64,000 nt of DNA from Patiriisocius marinus (lineage in GTDB: Bacteria; Bacteroidota; Bacteroidia; Flavobacteriales; Flavobacteriaceae), in assembly GCF_008974325.1 (NCBI RefSeq), contig NZ_BKCG01000001.1, positions 124,001-188,000 of the forward strand, given 5' to 3'. Each line of letters opens with the position of its first letter. Positions within the stretch are counted from its first letter, which is position 1. A program made the translations under genes and the position numbers. Shown one piece after another: positions 1-8,860 of the stretch. The notes under the pieces are model-generated. The model was given only the letters and a program-made list of their open reading frames with translations, searched no databases and had not been told where the DNA came from.

Positions 1-911
1 GAGTTATGAATGGACCTTATGGTGAGCAAAATTTTAGTATGGAAGATATTTCAACATATAATAACATGGGAGGAACAGCTCCCGCAGCAAATGGCGGGAC
101 TACTCCTACAAATATTATTGCTACAGCTCAAGGTTTTGGAATCAAAGCAAATGCAGGCGGAACTATAAAATTCACCAATGCAATGCGTGTAAGCTCAGGA
201 AATACAACTTTGCGTTCTTCACTTGAAGATGCAAATCGTTTATGGTTTTCAGTTCGAGAAACACAAAGCGATAAGGGTAGTTCTAACTTAATAGGTTTTA
301 CTTCTGCTGCAAGTGAAGGATTTGATTATGGTTTTGACACTAAAAAAATTGGAACCGAGGTTTCTTTATACACTCATTTACAAGATGGTACAGAACAATT
401 AAGCATACAATCTAGAGAAGCTTTTAATGATGAAATGAGTATATCTATGGGCTTCTCGACATTATTAGACGAAGAACTATCTTATACTATTTCATCCTTA
501 GATAAAGAAGGTGACCTTATTTCTAATGCTACAGTATATCTAATTGACAATTTAGTAGGCACTACTACTAATATGAATGAGGAAAATTACACATTTACTA
601 GTACTGCTGGAACATTCAATAATCGTTTTATTATTATATTTCAAAACAATCCATTAGGAGTTGATGATGTTACTTTATCGTCTATTTCGATATACCCTAA
701 TCCGGCAGATGGGATAATAAATGTTAACTCTCCACACGCTATTATTTCTAATATTGAAATTATAGATGTTAGAGGGAGAATCCTTGAGAAAATCAATACT
801 GATAAGTTAAACAACATTCAGGTTGATCTTTCTTCCTATGGTAATGCCATCTATTTTGTAAAAGTTACTACTGAAAATGGGATAAAAACTAAAAGAGTAA
901 TTAAAAATTAA
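1..911 (+). CDS. Secreted protein with C-terminal T9SS type A sorting domain (5' end outside window)
   Basis: The frame is open to the left edge, so the first ATG at position 6 is probably internal and the gene is partial. The last 80 or so residues have the layout of a type IX secretion sorting domain: an ISIYPNPADGIINV strand, a central IEIIDVRGR strand and a terminal YFVKVTTENGIKTKRVIKN segment. That domain directs export through the outer membrane with later cleavage. The roughly 220 residues before it are rich in Ser, Thr, Asn and Gly, as in surface or extracellular proteins, but I recognise no catalytic domain. Function beyond secretion is unknown. Confidence 0.85.
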   Translation, partial: VMNGPYGEQNFSMEDISTYNNMGGTAPAANGGTTPTNIIATAQGFGIKANAGGTIKFTNAMRVSSGNTTLRSSLEDANRLWFSVRETQSDKGSSNLIGFTSAASEGFDYGFDTKKIGTEVSLYTHLQDGTEQLSIQSREAFNDEMSISMGFSTLLDEELSYTISSLDKEGDLISNATVYLIDNLVGTTTNMNEENYTFTSTAGTFNNRFIIIFQNNPLGVDDVTLSSISIYPNPADGIINVNSPHAIISNIEIIDVRGRILEKINTDKLNNIQVDLSSYGNAIYFVKVTTENGIKTKRVIKN

Positions 912-922
912 ATTTCTATAAT

Positions 923-1333
923 TTGAAAAAAGCTTTAATACTACTATCAATACTTTGCATGAGTTGTAAAACAGTCCAAATTGACACAGTACATAAGCAA
1001 ATAATAACTCCAGGCAGACCGTCTGGAGTTATTTATATTAAATATATAGCCCGTTTAAGTACTTCAGAAAAAATAAAAATTGATAAAATTGTCTTTGAAA
1101 ATGCGCTAGATGAATCATTAAAATTTCACAGCGTTAATTTAGATTCGGCAATTTCATTAACAAGTGCTGTATCTCTTGATGTGGGGAAATATCAAATAGA
1201 GATAACAACACCTTATAATGAGTTTTTAAAAAGTTCTTCGGAAATTTTAATGTTTTATATAACAAGAGAAAATGAAGAACCTATAATTTTAAAAAAGAAA
1301 TCTCAACGTATAGAAACATTGAGAATGAAATAA
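923..1333 (+). CDS. Small putative lipoprotein, function unknown
   Basis: A 136-residue protein starting 11 bases after the upstream stop, at TTG (923). The TTG start gives a short basic and hydrophobic leader, MKKALILLSILCMSC, ending in a cysteine that would be the lipidation site. Starting at the later ATG (959) would remove this leader, so TTG is preferred. The rest is beta-rich with no motif I recognise. Close spacing suggests cotranscription with the T9SS gene before it. It may be a periplasmic or outer-membrane lipoprotein, but the lipobox is imperfect (Cys-Met-Ser before the Cys). Confidence 0.6.
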   Translation: MKKALILLSILCMSCKTVQIDTVHKQIITPGRPSGVIYIKYIARLSTSEKIKIDKIVFENALDESLKFHSVNLDSAISLTSAVSLDVGKYQIEITTPYNEFLKSSSEILMFYITRENEEPIILKKKSQRIETLRMK

Positions 1334-1335
1334 TA

Positions 1336-1983
1336 TTAAGAAGCTTTAACGGCTAGATCAAATATTAGCTTTTGATTCTTTTTGCCCCAGTGTACAAGTT
1401 GAGTGAAATTTTCAAACTTGAGTGTGTCGCAAATTTCTTTTACTTTGTTATTTAGACTATCCTTATCCATTCCTGTCTTTTTCAAAATTGATTTCATTTC
1501 ACCATAGAGGGTAAGTAAAACTAAAACTTCAAGACTTCCAGCATTTAATCCAGACAGTTTCTCTTTATGAGAATCATTAACTGATAAATTTTTAAAAGCA
1601 TTTAATGAGCAAGATCCTTCTAGAAAATGTTGAAGCTCAACTTTCATGTGATCGTTAGAAATATCAAAAACAATATTACTATTAATATCTAACGATTTTG
1701 CGATTAAATAATCTTCATAAGTTGCCTCATTATACAATACGCAGAACCTAGTATTGATTCCTTTTTTATTGATATCAGCAATTACATCAAAAGCTGATGC
1801 ATTGATTAATGAATAATTAAGAATAGCAAAATCTGGTTTCTCCCTAATAATTGTTCTAAGTGCTGTACCACCATATTTAGTAGAATTTATTACTTCTACA
1901 GTGTTATTTTTCAGCAACTCATTTAAAGAATTTAAACTTGCGCTATTGCTATGTGCTATAAATACTTTTGTGGGGGATGACAT
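1336..1983 (-). CDS. Degenerate receiver/LuxR-type HTH regulator lacking phosphorylation residues
   Basis: The 215 residues follow the plan of a NarL/LuxR response regulator: an N-terminal receiver-like alpha/beta domain (about 1-125) and a C-terminal four-helix region (about 145-210). That region aligns loosely with the GerE/LuxR helix-turn-helix (LNAGSLEVLVLLTLYGEMKSIL...). The key residues are gone. The phospho-acceptor Asp is Asn (ILNYSL, residue 56), the N-terminal acidic pair is His-Ser (IAHSNS), and the conserved Lys loop is absent. It is therefore more likely a constitutive or protein-binding pseudo-receiver than a phosphorylated regulator. It lies just downstream of a kinase/LytTR pair on the same strand, separated by about 190 bp. 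Confidence 0.6.
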   Translation of the reverse strand: MSSPTKVFIAHSNSASLNSLNELLKNNTVEVINSTKYGGTALRTIIREKPDFAILNYSLINASAFDVIADINKKGINTRFCVLYNEATYEDYLIAKSLDINSNIVFDISNDHMKVELQHFLEGSCSLNAFKNLSVNDSHKEKLSGLNAGSLEVLVLLTLYGEMKSILKKTGMDKDSLNNKVKEICDTLKFENFTQLVHWGKKNQKLIFDLAVKAS

Positions 1984-2174
1984 AAATAAGAGTATATTTA
2001 ATTACATTAACTTAGACCCAAAAACCTCTAAAACAGATATTTGAGCACACAACTTGCTGTACATACAAATTGTATTTTCAAATTCTATAAAAAAGCATCT
2101 ATTCACAAAAATATGTGACGAATAAACAATAAAATGGTAAGTATGTAACTAAAATACTTAAGCACAAGTAAATG

Positions 2175-2894
2175 TTACCCTCTTTTAGCGAGCGCTTTAG
2201 ATAAATTTTCCTTAAAAGATCTGGAAATGGGAATTTCAATACTATCTACAAAAACTGTATTTGTAGCTATTCGTGTAACGCAATTTAAATTAACTGCATA
2301 TCTTCTATGCACCTGTACAAAATCATTATTTGAAATCTGATCTAGAAAATCAACTAGCTTTTCTCTAGTAATATGTTTTCTTCCATGTACAGCAACCTCT
2401 AGATAATTACCTTCACTTTTGAAGTATTGGATTTGAGATATTTTAATATTTAATAAGTCACTCCCTTCTTTAATAATTACTGTTGGACTACTCTCATCCT
2501 TTAAGTTTTTATGTTGTTCAGATTTTCTAAATGAACGACTAGCTATATCAATTAATGTTACTAATGTAGGCGCGTTAAATGGCTTCATTAGATAGCCATT
2601 AGGTTCAACTTCTCTTATTTCTTCTAAGGTCTTTTCATCACCATATGCCGTTAAAAAAATGATAGGCATATTTTTATAATTACGTATCATTTTAGCCAAC
2701 CAGACTCCATCTCTATCTCCTACAAGATTAATGTCTAACAAGGCTATATCTACATCTAACTCCTTAATTTCAATCCAAGCTTTATCGCCACTAGCACTAC
2801 TACCTACCACTTCAAAATCATTATCTTCAAGTGTGCTTATCAATGCTGCTCTTGAGATGGCCATATCCTCAACTACATAAATTTTCCTAGCCAT
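2175..2894 (-). CDS. LytTR-family response regulator
   Basis: A 239-residue two-domain regulator. The N-terminal CheY-like receiver (about 3-120) has the acidic pair Glu9-Asp10, phospho-acceptor Asp54 (ALLDINL), Thr82 and Lys104 (YLMKPFNAP). The C-terminal half is a LytTR DNA-binding domain (about 140-235), with the typical IQYFKSEGNYLEV and FVQVHRRYAVNL segments. Its start codon overlaps the stop of the upstream histidine kinase by 8 bp, so the two form a translationally coupled cognate pair. LytTR proteins bind DNA through beta strands. Targets cannot be read from this window. Confidence 0.92.
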   Translation of the reverse strand: MARKIYVVEDMAISRAALISTLEDNDFEVVGSSASGDKAWIEIKELDVDIALLDINLVGDRDGVWLAKMIRNYKNMPIIFLTAYGDEKTLEEIREVEPNGYLMKPFNAPTLVTLIDIASRSFRKSEQHKNLKDESSPTVIIKEGSDLLNIKISQIQYFKSEGNYLEVAVHGRKHITREKLVDFLDQISNNDFVQVHRRYAVNLNCVTRIATNTVFVDSIEIPISRSFKENLSKALAKRG

Positions 2895-4857
2895 TACTAT
2901 TTTCGTCTTTAAAGTTCACTTCAATTTTCAACCCAGAAATACCGTCAATTAATATTTCACCACCTAGCTCTTCAGCTAACATATGCAATAATCTAAATCC
3001 TAATGTTTTTTGTGATTTCATATTAAAATTACTCGGAAGTCCTTTTCCATTATCTGAGTATTTAAAAGTATACATAAATGGGGCATTTTTCACCAAAGCA
3101 ACCGTAACTAAACCTTCATTTTCGTCGAAAGCATATTTATAGGTATTACTTAACAACTCACTCAAAATTAATCCTAACGGAATTGCCTTATTTATTGAAA
3201 GCTCAATAGTTTCTTCTATCGAAGTTTTTGCAGTAATATTTTTACTTGAAAGACTATACAAAAGCTGGTTTGTAAGCTTTGTTAAATATGTACTCATAGG
3301 AACTAAAGATTGATCCTCTTGTTGAAACAACATTTCATGTACTAAAGCCATACTATTTACTTGCCGTTGCGAATCTTGCAAAGCCAATAGCATAGCAGGG
3401 CTATCTGTTTTTTTTGATTGTAATTGTAATAGGCCTGTAATTACTTGAAGATTATTTTTTACTCTATGATGTATTTCTTTTAAAAGTATTTCTTTCTCTT
3501 TTACACTTGCTTCAAGATTCACTTTTTGACCATTAATTATTCTATTTGATCGTAATGATATAAAGTAATAATAGCCAATAATGGCTATTAAAAACAATGA
3601 AAGAAAAATAGCGTACCATTGATACTTATTTAACTTATCCTTCAGTATTATTTCCTCTTTAATTTCATCAAGCTCTTTATCTCTTTCTAAGCTGAGATAC
3701 TTTGCTTGCGCTACCATATTATCCCTAGATATCTGGACTTGCTGTATAGAATCACTTAGTCTTTGTGCATTTCTAAAAACTGCTACAGACGCATTAGTAT
3801 CACCAAGTTGTAGATAAATTTTACCTCTAAGCTCTTCAATTTTAATTCTTCTATCTGTAATATTTTCAACATTTGTAGCAGCACTATCTAAGTACTTTAA
3901 TGCTAATGAAGGATAATTCATATTTGAATAAATTTCAGAAACAAAAAATTGAGATTGGTGCTCTTTAAATTTGTCTTTAATATCAGGAGATCTTGATAAG
4001 GTTATTAACCTCTTAAAAACTGGCAAAGCACTCTCGTAATTGCCATTTTTAAAATCGATTTCGGCAGAACTCCCTAACACAACTTCCTTAAAATAAGATA
4101 TATACTCTTTGCTATTCAATTTATCACTCCCTACTTCTGCTTCATTTAATTTTATCAATGCTAAAGTATAACTCTCTTTAGCCTTCTCATAGTTGCCTAT
4201 TTTAGCATAACTCAGCCCTGCATTATTAATCATACTAGCCACTACTACTTTGCTTAAATTTCTTTTATCAAAATAGTTTGCCTCGGCTAAAAACTGTTCC
4301 GCAGCTGCAGCATAATTTCGTGTATGGAAAAAAGCCCAACCTAGCTCTGCACTTTTTCTAGGTTCTTCTAGCCCTAAATCCATTTTATTGTAAACATATT
4401 TCTCTAAGTAAGGTAATAGCTTTACTATTTCATTGTACGCTTCAATACTTTTATATGTTCCTTGTAATCGTAAAACAAGCTTAAGCATCTCATCTTCTGT
4501 TAATGAATTCTCAAACTTTAGTAATTCTGTACCTTTCTCAATCGATAATTCATCTTTTCTATTAGCTGAATAAAAAAAGAACAAGGCGAGTTTGGCTTTA
4601 ATAACTAACTCTTCATTTCCGTATTTCATGGCCCATTTTACTGCACTAGAAAACTGATTTTCTTGACGAAGGTATTCCTTGTCTAATTGATTGTAAGTCT
4701 GAAATTGCCCAAAATCAATAAGCATCAACTTATTGAACGTTTTTGTCGAGTTTATTTCAACAGGAAGTATCGACAACAAAGAGTCTAACTCTCGTTTCGT
4801 TTGTTGGGCTTGCATTGAAAATGCAAAAAAGGCTATAATGTAGAGTACTTTTTTAAT
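2887..4857 (-). CDS. TPR-containing sensor histidine kinase (HisKA_2 type), apparent ATT start
   Basis: The product has an N-terminal region of tetratricopeptide-like helices (about 30-390), a single membrane segment (YAIFLSLFLIAIIGYYYFI) and a HisKA_2 phosphorylation site (IHHRVKNNLQVITGLLQLQ). A HATPase domain follows with the N box LILSELLSNTYKYAF and G box SDNGKGLP. The first in-frame ATG (4815) gives MQAQQTK, which is the tail of a signal peptide. The frame stays open 14 codons further to an ATT at 4857, giving MKKVLYIIAFFAFSMQAQQ, and an in-frame TAG follows two codons upstream. I chose ATT because this leader is complete and a canonical promoter lies just upstream. It pairs with the overlapping LytTR regulator. 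Confidence 0.8.
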   Translation of the reverse strand: MKKVLYIIAFFAFSMQAQQTKRELDSLLSILPVEINSTKTFNKLMLIDFGQFQTYNQLDKEYLRQENQFSSAVKWAMKYGNEELVIKAKLALFFFYSANRKDELSIEKGTELLKFENSLTEDEMLKLVLRLQGTYKSIEAYNEIVKLLPYLEKYVYNKMDLGLEEPRKSAELGWAFFHTRNYAAAAEQFLAEANYFDKRNLSKVVVASMINNAGLSYAKIGNYEKAKESYTLALIKLNEAEVGSDKLNSKEYISYFKEVVLGSSAEIDFKNGNYESALPVFKRLITLSRSPDIKDKFKEHQSQFFVSEIYSNMNYPSLALKYLDSAATNVENITDRRIKIEELRGKIYLQLGDTNASVAVFRNAQRLSDSIQQVQISRDNMVAQAKYLSLERDKELDEIKEEIILKDKLNKYQWYAIFLSLFLIAIIGYYYFISLRSNRIINGQKVNLEASVKEKEILLKEIHHRVKNNLQVITGLLQLQSKKTDSPAMLLALQDSQRQVNSMALVHEMLFQQEDQSLVPMSTYLTKLTNQLLYSLSSKNITAKTSIEETIELSINKAIPLGLILSELLSNTYKYAFDENEGLVTVALVKNAPFMYTFKYSDNGKGLPSNFNMKSQKTLGFRLLHMLAEELGGEILIDGISGLKIEVNFKDENSNG

Positions 4858-4879
4858 AAACTAAGGGGGTATTAAATTA

Positions 4880-4909
4880 CAAAAGTAACTGTTGTTTAAT
4901 AACACCCAA
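4880..4909 (-). promoter_or_regulatory. Bacteroidota-type promoter for the TPR kinase/LytTR operon
   Basis: On the minus strand a TTG (4907-4909) is followed after 19 bp by TACTTTTG (4880-4887), matching the TTG-N19-TAnnTTTG consensus. Transcription would begin near 4873, giving a short leader before the ATT start at 4857. Confidence 0.6.
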
Positions 4910-4924
4910 TTTATAACAAATATT

Positions 4925-7000
4925 TTAGTAATTTAAAATTGCATTGATTTTAGCTTTCACTTTTTCTGTTGAAGGAATCATTGTTTCTTCTAAAACAGAA
5001 TTCAATGGAATTGCAGGCATATTTTCAGAACCAATAATCATAACCGGTGCATCAAGCGACTGAAAACATTCTTCTTGTATTCTTCCTTGCAAAGCTCTGC
5101 TAAAACTATTTTCGCTTGGCTCTTCAGTGACTACTAGACATTTACCACATTTGTTTACAGACTTGAAAACTGTGTCATAATCTAATGGATGTAATGTTCT
5201 TAAATCTACAATCTCTACACGGTCAGTAATTCCCAATTCCCTTGTGGCGTTATATGCCCAATGCACTCCCATTCCATAAGTTATGATAGAAAGGGTTTCT
5301 TCCTCTTCTTGAGGCCAGATTTCTTGTAACACCCATGCTTTACCAAAAGGCAGCATATAATCTTCACTTGGTTCAATAGAAGTTGCTCCTTTTGTTCCTT
5401 TTACTTTACTCCAGTACAAACCTTTGTGCTCAAAAATAACCACAGGGTTAGGATCATAATAGGCCGCTTTCATTAATCCTTTTAAATCTGCTCCATTAGA
5501 CGGATATGCAATTTTAATTCCGCGAATAGTACTCACCACACTCTCCATAGATGAAGAATGATAAGGACCACCACTTCCGTAAGCACCAATAGGCACTCTT
5601 AAAATCATTGAAACTGGCCATTTACCATTTGATAAATAACAACTCCTAGAAACCTCTGTAAATAATTGATTAAGCCCAGGCCAAATATAATCTGCAAACT
5701 GAACCTCAACAATAGGTTTCAATCCCACAGCACTCATACCAACCGTAGAACCAACAATAAATGCTTCTTGAATAGGCGTATTAAATACACGATTGTCTCC
5801 AAACTTTTGAGCCAAAGTTGCTGCTTCTCTAAACACACCACCAAGACGTCCTCCTACATCTTGCCCATATAACAAACACTCAGGGTGTTTTGCCATTAAC
5901 TCTTCAATTGCAAACAATGCACAATCAACCATTACCACTTTATCACCACCCTCAGGAGCACGTACTCCCACTTCTTTCGTAACTGGAGTTGGCGCAAAAT
6001 CATGCGTAAATAAATCTTCAGGTTTAGGATCTTCAGCAGCTTGAGCACGCTCTAAACTATCTTTAACATCAGACTTTATTTTAGTTTCGACGTCTCTGAT
6101 TTCTTCTTCGGAAATATTATAATCTGAAAGTAATTTAAGCATTTTAGGATATGGGTCTCGCGATCTAGCTTCATCTAGATCATCGCGATAAAACTCCATC
6201 CTAACACCTGAAGTATGATGATTTAATAAAGGCACTTTTGCATGAACCAAAAATGGTCTTCGCTCAGTTCTTATTTTCTCAATAACTTCATTAATCGTTT
6301 TATAACTTTCTTCAAAATCAGTTCCGTCAATAGATATTGCTTCAAGACCGTGAAATCCAGCTGCATATTCTGCTGCATTCTGTGCTCTTGTTTCTGCTGC
6401 ATTAGCTGAAATATCCCAACCATTATCTTGTACTAAATAAAGTATAGGAAGTTGCTTTAAAGCAGCCATCTGGAAAGCTTCAGCAATCTCACCTTCTGTC
6501 ACACTCGCATCACCTAAAGAACAAACAACTATAGGTTTATCTTCAAATACCTGCTTAGCAATTGCTTCGTTAACCCCTAAAGACTCTTTATATCTAAATC
6601 CTAATGCAACTCCAGTTGCAGGGATTGCCTGCATTCCAGTTGCACTACTTTGGTGAGGTATTTTAGGTTTATCAATATCGTTTAAACTTGGGTGCGAATA
6701 GTAGGTACGTCCAGCAGAAAATGGGTCATCTTTTTTAGCTAATACTTGCAACATTAACTCATAAGGAGTCATCCCAATAGCAAGCAACATTGAGTCATCT
6801 CTGTAATACGGAAACATATAATCCTGTGGTTGCAATTGCATACCAACAGCTGTCTGTATTATCTCGTGACCACGAGAAGTTGCGTGCACATATTTTGAAA
6901 CTATTTTAAAATTCTCCTCATATAACTCTGTCATTGCTTTTGCAGTGACTAGGTTTTTAAAGGCTTTTAAAACTAGGTCTTTGGATACTAATCTATTCAT
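4925..7000 (-). CDS. 2-oxoacid dehydrogenase E1, fused alpha and beta subunits (branched-chain type)
   Basis: A 691-residue fusion of the two E1 chains of a thiamine-diphosphate 2-oxoacid dehydrogenase. Residues about 1-330 are the alpha part, with the ThDP motif beginning GDASVTEGE (163) and ending at Asn193 (VQDNGWDIS). Residues about 350-691 are the beta part (VDCALFAIEELM, LLYGQDVGGRLGGVFREA, PIQEAFIVG). The enzyme decarboxylates a 2-oxoacid and transfers the acyl group to lipoyl-E2. The E2 gene is upstream on the same strand, separated by a four-helix-bundle gene. A separate PDH E1 beta lies at 48.3 kb, so this one is probably for branched-chain or arylpyruvate substrates. No E3 gene is in the window. 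Confidence 0.92.
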   Translation of the reverse strand: MNRLVSKDLVLKAFKNLVTAKAMTELYEENFKIVSKYVHATSRGHEIIQTAVGMQLQPQDYMFPYYRDDSMLLAIGMTPYELMLQVLAKKDDPFSAGRTYYSHPSLNDIDKPKIPHQSSATGMQAIPATGVALGFRYKESLGVNEAIAKQVFEDKPIVVCSLGDASVTEGEIAEAFQMAALKQLPILYLVQDNGWDISANAAETRAQNAAEYAAGFHGLEAISIDGTDFEESYKTINEVIEKIRTERRPFLVHAKVPLLNHHTSGVRMEFYRDDLDEARSRDPYPKMLKLLSDYNISEEEIRDVETKIKSDVKDSLERAQAAEDPKPEDLFTHDFAPTPVTKEVGVRAPEGGDKVVMVDCALFAIEELMAKHPECLLYGQDVGGRLGGVFREAATLAQKFGDNRVFNTPIQEAFIVGSTVGMSAVGLKPIVEVQFADYIWPGLNQLFTEVSRSCYLSNGKWPVSMILRVPIGAYGSGGPYHSSSMESVVSTIRGIKIAYPSNGADLKGLMKAAYYDPNPVVIFEHKGLYWSKVKGTKGATSIEPSEDYMLPFGKAWVLQEIWPQEEEETLSIITYGMGVHWAYNATRELGITDRVEIVDLRTLHPLDYDTVFKSVNKCGKCLVVTEEPSENSFSRALQGRIQEECFQSLDAPVMIIGSENMPAIPLNSVLEETMIPSTEKVKAKINAILNY

Positions 7001-7026
7001 TTGTTGTAATATTATTCTATTGTTGG

Positions 7027-7135
7027 ACGTTTTGAATCACGATCGCAAACTGCGTTTGCTGCACGAAACACGACTTATTAAATTTTTATCGTGGGTCGTG
7101 CAGCTTGCTTTGCCAGAGGTCGTGACTCAAAACGT
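7027..7135. repeat. 109-bp imperfect palindrome next to four-helix-bundle gene
   Basis: The left end acgttttgaatcacga (7027-7042) and right end tcgtgactcaaaacgt (7120-7135) are inverted copies with one mismatch. Inner parts also pair (gctgcacga near 7059 with tcgtgcagc near 7096). It fills most of the spacer between the E1 start codon and the four-helix-bundle gene. A third copy of the end lies on the other side of that gene (7558-7573). It resembles a non-autonomous palindromic element, but no transposase or target duplication was identified. Confidence 0.7.
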
Positions 7136-7148
7136 TTTTTTTTAAATT

Positions 7149-7508
7149 TTAAGCATCTAATGTGCTCATAAAATTAGAAATCTTACTTTGAACTGCCTGA
7201 ACCTTATCTTCAAGAATTTTAAAACGTTCCTCTGAAATAAAGCCTTGCCTTAAACAAATATTTAATTGCGTCTCCCATTCAAAAGCAGAACCCAAGCTAT
7301 CATCTAAATATTTTAAAAAATGCTTGTCTGTCCTTTTACTTGAACCCTCAGAAATATTTGAGGCAATAGAAACTGAACATCTATTCATTTGTGTTCTCAA
7401 CCCGAACCTCTCATAGTCTGGTAAAGTCTTTGTTAAGACATAATTCTCATCAATCAAATCCATCGCTTCCGTCCAAATCCTTAACTTCTTAAAATTATGC
7501 CTTCTCAT
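7149..7508 (-). CDS. Four-helix-bundle protein of the S23/23S-rRNA intervening-sequence family (copy 1)
   Basis: A 119-residue all-helical protein with the family signature: an N-terminal FKKLRIWTEAMDLI helix, then LRTQMNRCSVSIASNISEGS (positions about 38-57), then KHFLKYLDDSLGSAFEWETQL. Members are encoded in intervening sequences of some bacterial 23S rRNAs and as free-standing genes. The Avd accessory protein of diversity-generating retroelements has the same fold. Biochemical function of stand-alone copies is not established. It interrupts the E2-E1 gene pair on the same strand and is bracketed by inverted repeats (7027-7042 and 7558-7573), which suggests acquisition as a small cassette. 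Confidence 0.85.
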   Translation of the reverse strand: MRRHNFKKLRIWTEAMDLIDENYVLTKTLPDYERFGLRTQMNRCSVSIASNISEGSSKRTDKHFLKYLDDSLGSAFEWETQLNICLRQGFISEERFKILEDKVQAVQSKISNFMSTLDA

Positions 7509-7524
7509 TTATTAATCGTTAATT

Positions 7525-7573
7525 GTCGTGTATCGTGTAGTGAGCGTCAGCGAACGGTCGTGAGTCAAAACGT
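7525..7573. repeat. Third copy of the flanking repeat, overlapping the E2 stop codon
   Basis: On the minus strand this reads acgttttgactcacgacc and continues to cacgatacacgaca, similar over about 48 bases to the arms of the palindrome at 7027-7135. The E2 reading frame ends inside it: its last codons ACG TTT TGA are the first nine bases of the repeat. Confidence 0.65.
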
Positions 7574-8854
7574 CCTTTCCACATCAAAATTCTCCATATT
7601 ATCTGCTATTCTCTTTAAGAAAGAACCTGCTAAATACCCATCTACAATTCTATGATCAAATGATAGCGACAAGTACATCATACTTCTAATCTCAATAGTG
7701 TCACCTTCTGGTTTTTCAATTACCTCAGCACGTTTTTTAATAATCCCCGTAGCTAGAATTGCTGCTTCTGGCTGGTTGATTATTGGAGTACCCATCAAGC
7801 TGCCAAAAGTTCCTACATTACTAATGGTAAATGTGCTACCCTTCATATCATCGCCTTTTAGTTTTCCTTCGCGAGATTTACCAACTAACTCATTTGTTGC
7901 AGCTGCCAAACCTTTTAAGTCTTTCTTATCTGCATTTTTTACTACAGGAACAATTAAATTCCCCGAAGGCAAAGCGGTTGCCATCCCTATATTAATATCC
8001 TCTTTTACTATAATATTTTTACCATCTAATGACGAATTTATCATCGGAAAATCTTTGATAGCATTTGCTACAGCTTCAATAAAGAGCGGTGTAAATGTGA
8101 GTCTCTCAGAGTGTTTCTCCTGAAATTTTAATTTATTTGCATTTCGCCAAGTCACCATATCTGTTAGGTCTGCTTCCACATAAGCCGTAACGTGTGGTGA
8201 AGTGTGTTTGCTATACACCATATGGTCTGCAATCATCTCGCGCATACGATCCATCTCAACAATTTTACCTGTTCCTTTATCAAACTTTAAGTCTGGAACT
8301 TGAAAGCCTGATGGCTCAACAACTGGTTGTGCAAACTGAAATGGTCTACCTTCATTTAAATAATTAGTAACATCACTTTTACGTAATCTTCCGTCTTTAC
8401 CTGTTCCAGTAATGCGAGCTAACTCTTCATACGAAATATGATTTTTTCTAGCTACGGCATCTACTAAAGGAGATATAAATAGGTTTTCATTAACCTTATA
8501 AGCTTTAGAACTGGAATTTGAATTCGTTGCTTTTTTAGGTTTCTTTTCAGAAGTAGCTGGGCTTCCTTTATCTGGCATTTTTTCAGCCTGTGACATTTTC
8601 GCGGAAGCTGTATCGCTCAACTCAAGAATAGCGATAACATCACCCACAGGCACCACATCTTTAGCCGAAACTTTATGTGACAACATTGTACCGGAAGATG
8701 GAGCAGGCACTTCATTGTCCACTTTATCTGTTGCTACTTCAACTAAAATATCTCCCTCTTCAAACGTATCGCCCTCCTGAACCAACCAATTAAGGATTGT
8801 TCCTTCTGTGATACTTTCGCCCATTTTAGGCATTCTAAATTCTATTTTTGACAT
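7565..8854 (-). CDS. Dihydrolipoamide acyltransferase (E2) of a 2-oxoacid dehydrogenase complex
   Basis: A 429-residue E2 with one N-terminal lipoyl domain (lipoyl Lys44 in VEVATDKVDNE). A Ser/Lys-rich linker and a peripheral-subunit-binding domain follow (about 127-166, FISPLVDAVARKNHI to LRKSDVTNYL), then the catalytic acyltransferase domain with SFDHRIVDG (catalytic His about 401). It passes the acyl group from E1 to CoA, probably making branched-chain or aryl-acyl CoA. The stop codon lies within a repeat copy (7558-7573), so the last residues VERTF may have been set by that insertion. The gene is close after paaY. Confidence 0.92.
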   Translation of the reverse strand: MSKIEFRMPKMGESITEGTILNWLVQEGDTFEEGDILVEVATDKVDNEVPAPSSGTMLSHKVSAKDVVPVGDVIAILELSDTASAKMSQAEKMPDKGSPATSEKKPKKATNSNSSSKAYKVNENLFISPLVDAVARKNHISYEELARITGTGKDGRLRKSDVTNYLNEGRPFQFAQPVVEPSGFQVPDLKFDKGTGKIVEMDRMREMIADHMVYSKHTSPHVTAYVEADLTDMVTWRNANKLKFQEKHSERLTFTPLFIEAVANAIKDFPMINSSLDGKNIIVKEDINIGMATALPSGNLIVPVVKNADKKDLKGLAAATNELVGKSREGKLKGDDMKGSTFTISNVGTFGSLMGTPIINQPEAAILATGIIKKRAEVIEKPEGDTIEIRSMMYLSLSFDHRIVDGYLAGSFLKRIADNMENFDVERTF

Positions 8855-8860
8855 TTCGTC

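Noticed and set aside
1-911. ATG at position 6 as the true start of the T9SS protein
   Set aside because: The frame is open to the window edge and no signal peptide follows that ATG, so the gene begins outside.
2041-2174. Possible small RNA gene in the gap before the LytTR regulator
   Set aside because: No stable stem with a T run and no tRNA-like arms could be found in the A/T-rich sequence.
4925-7000. E1 fusion as pyruvate dehydrogenase
   Set aside because: A separate PDH-type E1 beta lies at 48295-49275, and this fused form sits with an E2 in the paa block, so branched-chain or arylpyruvate type is preferred.
7149-7508. Diversity-generating retroelement suggested by the Avd-like fold
   Set aside because: No reverse transcriptase, template repeat or variable repeat is seen in the window.
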